Of a stretch of 64,000 nt of DNA, positions 59,942-64,000 are shown in pieces. Position numbers and translations under genes: made by a program. The stretch comes from Arcicella aurantiaca (GTDB taxonomy: Bacteria; Bacteroidota; Bacteroidia; Cytophagales; Spirosomataceae). The notes beneath the pieces were generated by a model. That model searched no databases. It saw only the letters and a list, made by a program, of their open reading frames with translations, and was not told where the DNA came from. The DNA lies in NCBI RefSeq assembly GCF_003148625.1, contig NZ_QGGO01000019.1, forward strand, positions 25,078 through 89,077. The letters run 5' to 3'. The stretch's first letter is position 1, and each line of letters opens with the position of its first letter.

Positions 59942-61255
59942 ATGAACAATACAGATTTAAAAACTCAATTAATAGCAGATTTCAAAACTGCCGAAGGACG
60001 CATGAATGGCGAAGCAAAATCTGCCGTTCACCAAGTTCGTCAGCAGGCTTTAGAACGTTTTGACAAATTGGGTTTCCCAACCACTAAACATGAAGAATGG
60101 AAATATTCTAATGTTAAAAATTTAGTAAATCAAGCATTTGAATTTAATGCAGTTACTAATTTTTCGGCAGAAGATTTAGCAGAAATGCCTATTCCAAATC
60201 TTGAAGGAAATATTCTTTACTTCATCAACGGGGTTTACAACGCAGAATTATCAACCATTGTAAGTCCTCAGACTGAATTACAAATTTTGACTTTTGCCGA
60301 AGCTGCAAAAACTCAACCACAATTGATTGAGCAGTATTTCAATAAATATTCTGATTATCAAGACAATGCTTTCACGGCTTTGAATACCGCTTTTGCACAA
60401 AATGGCGTGTTCGTTCATGTTCCTGAAAATAAAGTGGTAGAGCAACCAATCATTATTCGTTTTATTAATGATGCTCGTACTTTAAATGTTGCGGCTCAAC
60501 CACGTAATCTAATTGTAGTTGGCAAACGTTCAGAAGTACAAATTGCTGAAGCCTTCCGTACTATTGGCGAAAATGCTTCATTCACAAATGCCGTTACTGA
60601 ATTTGTAGTTGCCGAAGAAGCAAACGTACATTATTACAAAGTTCAGAACGAGTCGGACAAAGCGTATCATATCGGTACAACTTCGGTTTTACAAGCTGGA
60701 AAATCTGTATTTACAGCTAATACCGTTACAGCCAACGGAGGATTTGTTCGTAACAATTTGAATATCAAAATTGACGGAGAATACGCTGAAGCTAATATGT
60801 TTGGTTTATACATTCCAAACGGGAAACAACACGTAGATAACCATACTGCGGTTGACCACGCCAAGCCAAATTCAAATTCTAATGAATTATACAAAGGAAT
60901 TTTGAAAGGTAAATCAACGGGTGTATTCAACGGAAAAATCTTTGTAAGAGAAGATGCTCAAAAAACAAACGCTTTTCAATCTTGTAAAAACGTATTGTTG
61001 TCAGAAGATGCGTCGATGAATACAAAACCACAATTAGAGATTTGGGCAGATGACGTAAAATGTTCACACGGAACAACCACTGGACAATTGAACGATGATG
61101 CACTTTTCTATATGCAAGCACGTGGTATTTCAAAAGATTCTGCAAAAGCATTATTGACATTGGCATTTGCACAGGACGTAATTGATAAATTTGAGATTGC
61201 TTCTATCAAAGAATATTTGCAAGAATTGATTACGGAAAAGATTTATCAAGATTAA
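59942..61255 (+). CDS. sufD: Fe-S assembly scaffold protein SufD
   Basis: This 437-residue protein forms the scaffold with SufB and SufC. The N-terminal helical part has TTKHEEWKYSNVKNLV, and the central beta helix is recognisable by NANVHYYKVQNESD-like repeats and GKQHVDNHTAVDHAKPNS. The conserved His of the SufB/SufD interface is in ADDVKCSHGTTTGQL. I chose ATG 59942 over the TTG at 59936. It precedes the DUF2442 gene by 12 bases. Confidence 0.96.
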   Translation: MNNTDLKTQLIADFKTAEGRMNGEAKSAVHQVRQQALERFDKLGFPTTKHEEWKYSNVKNLVNQAFEFNAVTNFSAEDLAEMPIPNLEGNILYFINGVYNAELSTIVSPQTELQILTFAEAAKTQPQLIEQYFNKYSDYQDNAFTALNTAFAQNGVFVHVPENKVVEQPIIIRFINDARTLNVAAQPRNLIVVGKRSEVQIAEAFRTIGENASFTNAVTEFVVAEEANVHYYKVQNESDKAYHIGTTSVLQAGKSVFTANTVTANGGFVRNNLNIKIDGEYAEANMFGLYIPNGKQHVDNHTAVDHAKPNSNSNELYKGILKGKSTGVFNGKIFVREDAQKTNAFQSCKNVLLSEDASMNTKPQLEIWADDVKCSHGTTTGQLNDDALFYMQARGISKDSAKALLTLAFAQDVIDKFEIASIKEYLQELITEKIYQD

Positions 61256-61267
61256 AATCAGAACAAG

Positions 61268-61552
61268 ATGTTTCCACGACTTATTGATGTAAAAGGGTTA
61301 ACTAACTATCGTCTTGCATTAAAATATGACGATGGAACGCAAGGAATTGCGGATGTATCTCATCTCGCCCATAAAGGAATTTTCCAACAATGGGATGAGG
61401 ATGGTCTTTTTAATAATGCGTATATTGATAAAGAATCAAATGCGGTGGCATGGAATGAGGGTTTAGATTTGTGTCCAGATTCTTTGTATTTAAAATTAGT
61501 AGGTCTTTCCTTTGAAGACTGGAAGAAAAAAGAACATTATGCCACAAATTAG
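61268..61552 (+). CDS. DUF2442 domain protein
   Basis: This 94-residue protein has the DUF2442 form: MFPRLIDVKGLTNYRLALKYDDGTQGIADVS, a middle GIFQQWDEDGLFNNAYID and the typical AVAWNEGLDLCPDSLYLKL. DUF2442 is often encoded next to DUF4160, as here, where the following gene overlaps it by 14 bases. The two are suspected to be a toxin-antitoxin type pair, but this is not proven. It sits inside the suf operon between sufD and sufS. Confidence 0.85.
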   Translation: MFPRLIDVKGLTNYRLALKYDDGTQGIADVSHLAHKGIFQQWDEDGLFNNAYIDKESNAVAWNEGLDLCPDSLYLKLVGLSFEDWKKKEHYATN

Positions 61553-61799
61553 TCGTTTTTTCGGAATTATCATCTTTATGTATTTTGATGACCATAATCC
61601 TCCTCATTTTCATGCACATTATGGAGATTTTAAAGCGGTTATTTCTATTGACAATTTTGCACTTTTAGAAGGAAAATTACCTGCAAAAACATTAGGATTG
61701 GTAATCGAATGGGCGGTTTTACATCAAGAAGAATTGATGAATAATTGGAGATTAATGGAAGCAAGTAAACCAATGTTAAAAATTGACCCTTTACAATAA
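61539..61799 (+). CDS. DUF4160 domain protein
   Basis: This protein of about 86 residues starts MPQISRFFGIIIFMYFDDHNPPHFHAHYGDF, which is the DUF4160 signature with its His cluster. The remaining part has KTLGLVIEWAVLHQEELMNNW. The ATG at 61539 lies within the end of the DUF2442 gene. The HPPHFH-type cluster may bind metal; the function is unproven. A longer frame starting at 61512 is less likely. Confidence 0.85.
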   Translation: MPQISRFFGIIIFMYFDDHNPPHFHAHYGDFKAVISIDNFALLEGKLPAKTLGLVIEWAVLHQEELMNNWRLMEASKPMLKIDPLQ

Positions 61800-61811
61800 T
61801 TCGTGGAGTAT

Positions 61812-62243
61812 ATGACTCAAATAAAATTCGCAAATACTCAAGACGAATATTTAAAATGTTGGAATGCAATTAGTGCTTTAAGACCAAATCTTACAAAGGA
61901 AAATTATTTGGCTTTAATTGATAATATGAAAAATCAGACTTATCAATTAGTATTTATTGAAGATGAAAATGGAGATGTACCCGCAGTTGTTGGATTTAGG
62001 TACATGACAATGCTTTACTGTGGTAATATTATCTACATTGATGATTTATCAACGATTTCAGAAGCGAGAGGAAAAGGCTATGCGAGTCAATTATTAGACT
62101 TTATTATTGATTTGGCTCAAACCCAAAAACTTGATGGAATTCATTTAGATTCGGGACATCAACGTTATGATGCACATCGTTTGTATTTGAATAAGAAATT
62201 AAAAATTACCGCACATCATTTTAGTTTGAATATTAATTCATGA
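61812..62243 (+). CDS. GNAT family N-acetyltransferase in the suf operon
   Basis: This 143-residue protein is a GNAT acetyltransferase: QLVFIEDENGDVPAVVGFRYMT, IDDLSTISEARGKGYASQLLDFI (acetyl-CoA loop RGKGYA) and DSGHQRYDAHRLYLNKKLKI. It begins at the ATG at 61812, not the GTG at 61803, and overlaps sufS by four bases (ATGA). It follows DUF4160 by 12 bases. Acetyltransferases can be toxins that act on tRNA or proteins, but this one lacks an obvious antitoxin. The substrate is unknown. Confidence 0.85.
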   Translation: MTQIKFANTQDEYLKCWNAISALRPNLTKENYLALIDNMKNQTYQLVFIEDENGDVPAVVGFRYMTMLYCGNIIYIDDLSTISEARGKGYASQLLDFIIDLAQTQKLDGIHLDSGHQRYDAHRLYLNKKLKITAHHFSLNINS

Positions 62244-63475
62244 CAACAATCACCGAAATATTAGACATACAGGCAATCAGAGCCGATTTCCCAATTCTTG
62301 ACCAAGAAGTTAATGGTCGTAAATTGGTATATTTTGATAATGCCGCAACCACACAAAAACCAAAATCGGTTATTGATACCATTGCACATTATTACAACTT
62401 TGATAACGCCAACATTCATAGAGGTATCCATACTTTGGCAGAACGTGCCACTCGTGACTTTGAAGCGTCTCGTGAGGCTGTCCGTGAGTTTATTGGAGCA
62501 TCTTCTATCGAAGAAATCATTTTTACTTCTGGTACAACTCAAGGTATTAATTTAGTAGCCAGCACTTTCGGAAGAAAGTTTATTAAAGAAGGTGACGAAA
62601 TTATCATTTCTGGTTTAGAACATCATTCCAATATTGTGCCTTGGCAAATGCTTTGTGAAGAAAAAGGTATCAAATTGAAAGTAATTCCTGTTACCGATTT
62701 AGGCGAATTGGATATGGAAGCATACCAAAATATGCTTTCAGAAAAAGTGAAATTGGTATCGGTAAATCATGTGTCTAATTCATTAGGAACGATTAACCCT
62801 ATTAAGCATATTATTGAATTAGCTCATAATTTTGGAGCAAAAGTTTTGATTGATGGAGCTCAAGCATCATCTCACTTAACAATTGATGTTCAAGCACTTG
62901 ATGCTGATTTTTATGCGTTTTCTGCTCATAAATTATATGGACCAACAGGAATAGGTGTATTGTATGGTAAAAAAGAAATCCTCAACGCAATGCCTCCATA
63001 CATGGGCGGTGGCGAGATGATTAAAGAGGTAACTTTCGAGAAAACGACTTACAACGAATTGCCTTATAAATTTGAAGCAGGTACGCCAAATATTGCTGAT
63101 GTTGTTGCTTTAAAAACTGCATTAGAATTTATCGCACAACATGGTAAAGAAAATATTGCAGCTCATGAAGATATGCTTTTACAATACGCCACAAAGCAAT
63201 TATTGGAGATTGACGGACTAAAAATAATTGGTCAAGCAAAAGAAAAGGTGTCTGTAATAAGTTTTATCATGGATGGAATTCACCCACAAGACATTGGTGT
63301 ATTGCTTGATAATCAAGGGATTGCCGTAAGAACTGGACACCACTGCACGCAACCTTTAATGCAAAGATTCAATATTGTGGGAACAACCAGAGCATCTTTT
63401 GCGGTTTATAATACAACTGAAGAAATTGACCGATTAGTAGCTGGAATACACAGAGTTAAGAAAATGCTTTTGTAA
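62240..63475 (+). CDS. sufS: Cysteine desulfurase SufS
   Basis: This 411-residue PLP enzyme takes sulfur from cysteine as a persulfide for Fe-S assembly. The PLP Lys is K231 in AFSAHKLYGPTGIGVLYG; the sulfur-carrying Cys is C369 in RTGHHCTQPLM, with GGGEMIKEV and EAGTPNIADVVAL in between. These are the group II (SufS) motifs, with a short Cys loop that needs SufE as acceptor. It overlaps the GNAT gene upstream by four bases. A TA pair separates it from sufE. Confidence 0.97.
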   Translation: MTTITEILDIQAIRADFPILDQEVNGRKLVYFDNAATTQKPKSVIDTIAHYYNFDNANIHRGIHTLAERATRDFEASREAVREFIGASSIEEIIFTSGTTQGINLVASTFGRKFIKEGDEIIISGLEHHSNIVPWQMLCEEKGIKLKVIPVTDLGELDMEAYQNMLSEKVKLVSVNHVSNSLGTINPIKHIIELAHNFGAKVLIDGAQASSHLTIDVQALDADFYAFSAHKLYGPTGIGVLYGKKEILNAMPPYMGGGEMIKEVTFEKTTYNELPYKFEAGTPNIADVVALKTALEFIAQHGKENIAAHEDMLLQYATKQLLEIDGLKIIGQAKEKVSVISFIMDGIHPQDIGVLLDNQGIAVRTGHHCTQPLMQRFNIVGTTRASFAVYNTTEEIDRLVAGIHRVKKMLL

Positions 63476-63493
63476 AAATATAATTCTCCTAAC

Positions 63494-63679
63494 ATGATAA
63501 CGCCCAATCAAGTAATAGAATCTTTCCAAAATCTTCCTAATAATACTTCTGTGGAAGAAATGATAGAGCGAATTCTCGTTCTTGAACAAATTGAAACTGC
63601 TCGTCAACAATCTCGGAATGGGCAAGTTTATTCTAATAATGAAGTAAAAGCATTCGTAAGAGAATGGCGAAAGAAATAG
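63494..63679 (+). CDS. Antitoxin-like protein, second RelE/ParE-type pair
   Basis: This 61-residue protein is a short helical antitoxin of a type common in Bacteroidota: a SFQNLPNNTSVEEMIERILVLEQIETA segment, then GQVYSNNEVKAFVREWRKK, which wraps the toxin in related pairs. It overlaps the toxin gene by 16 bases, the same overlap as in the pair at 42518. It lies 18 bases after the sufS stop codon, so it can be transcribed with suf. Confidence 0.75.
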   Translation: MITPNQVIESFQNLPNNTSVEEMIERILVLEQIETARQQSRNGQVYSNNEVKAFVREWRKK

Positions 63680-63969
63680 CTTGGACATCAAAAGGAATTG
63701 AGACATTTCAAAGTCATTTTTTATATATTGAAAACGAATCACCACTAAATGCTGATAGATTCGAGTCGAAAGTTTTTGAAATACTTGAATTAGTATCTCA
63801 AAATCCACTTATGGGTAGAATGACCATTGAATTAAAAGATGAAATGGTTAGGGAAGTTATCATTTATGGCACTTTTAGAATCATTTATGAGATTTTTGAG
63901 AACAGAATAGAAATTTTAACCATTCGCAGAACAGCACAAGCGAATGACTTTCAGAAAAATGACAATTAA
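63664..63969 (+). CDS. RelE/ParE superfamily toxin between sufS and sufE
   Basis: This 101-residue protein has the RelE/ParE fold: KEIAWTSKGIETFQSHFLYIEN, a helix NADRFESKVFEILELV, then MGRMTIELKDEMVREVIIYGTFRIIYE and a last strand RIEILTIRRTAQ. R and H positions near the C terminus fit an active toxin. It is coupled to the antitoxin by a 16-base overlap. Its last 11 bases overlap the sufE start. Confidence 0.83.
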   Translation: MAKEIAWTSKGIETFQSHFLYIENESPLNADRFESKVFEILELVSQNPLMGRMTIELKDEMVREVIIYGTFRIIYEIFENRIEILTIRRTAQANDFQKNDN

Positions 63970-64000
63970 CGAATCACAAGACGAAATAATAGAAGAATTT
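63959..64000 (+). CDS. sufE: Start of sufE (partial, cut by window edge)
   Basis: Only the first 14 codons are in the window. They read MTINESQDEIIEEF, the typical start of Bacteroidota SufE, the sulfur-acceptor partner of SufS. The ATG lies inside the 3' end of the toxin gene (11-base overlap), so the toxin and SufE are translationally linked. The assignment rests on this short stretch and on the position after sufS. Confidence 0.78.
   Translation, partial: MTINESQDEIIEEF

Overview
The window looks like a chromosomal segment of a member of the Bacteroidota, most probably the order Cytophagales (inference). Supporting signs are AT-rich DNA, a SusC/SusD pair, GEVED-containing secreted proteins, SUF genes, a short AMP nucleosidase, and promoters of the phylum's type (TTTG about 20 bases before TAnnTTTG) at thrA, mtgA, sufC and rpsU. 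No rRNA, tRNA, CRISPR array or prophage was seen.

Layout. 1-10.7 kb: a DUF3109 protein, then a SusC/SusD pair flanked by two paralogous LysM lytic transglycosylases. 10.9-14.3 kb: O-methyltransferase, GT4 glycosyltransferase, HNH nuclease with a small partner, a broken alpha/beta hydrolase and a TPR lipoprotein. 14.4-17.7 kb: M16 peptidase, a probable ADP-ribosyltransferase toxin with a small partner, and hemW. 17.8-23.6 kb: mtgA and a five-gene surface-glycan cluster (polytopic membrane protein, two GT2 enzymes, DUF2304, methyltransferase). 23.6-27.5 kb: glucosaminidase, alkyltransferase-like protein, GH20 hexosaminidase, VanZ-like protein. 27.8-33.6 kb: a threonine operon in which an ATPase/DUF4276 module and a Gly-rich membrane protein lie between thrA and thrB. 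34-42.3 kb: a VWA protein and a Mg-chelatase-like AAA+ ATPase separated by an oppositely oriented secreted-protein pair. 42.5-46.7 kb: RelE/ParE-type TA, Xer recombinase, rpsU, GntP permease, MgtC-like protein. 47-48.7 kb: exbB-exbD-DUF421. 49-58.8 kb: mqo, GNAT, alkaline-phosphatase-superfamily enzyme, HsdR-N-like protein, amn, TPR protein, two guanidine-modifying enzymes. 59.1-64 kb: sufC-sufD, DUF2442-DUF4160-GNAT, sufS, a second TA pair, and the first 14 codons of sufE at the edge.

Two themes stand out. First, small toxin- or defence-like modules sit inside or against housekeeping operons: the ART pair next to hemW, ATPase-DUF4276 within thr, DUF2442/DUF4160 and a TA within suf, and a TA beside xer-rpsU. 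In the suf case the toxin gene overlaps the sufE start. Second, many short palindromic, MITE-like or tandem repeats abut gene ends so tightly that in at least three cases the stop codon lies inside the repeat. A (TTAGGGG)10 tract sits directly before the start codon of the mgtC-like gene.

All functional calls come from reading motifs by eye; no database search was run.
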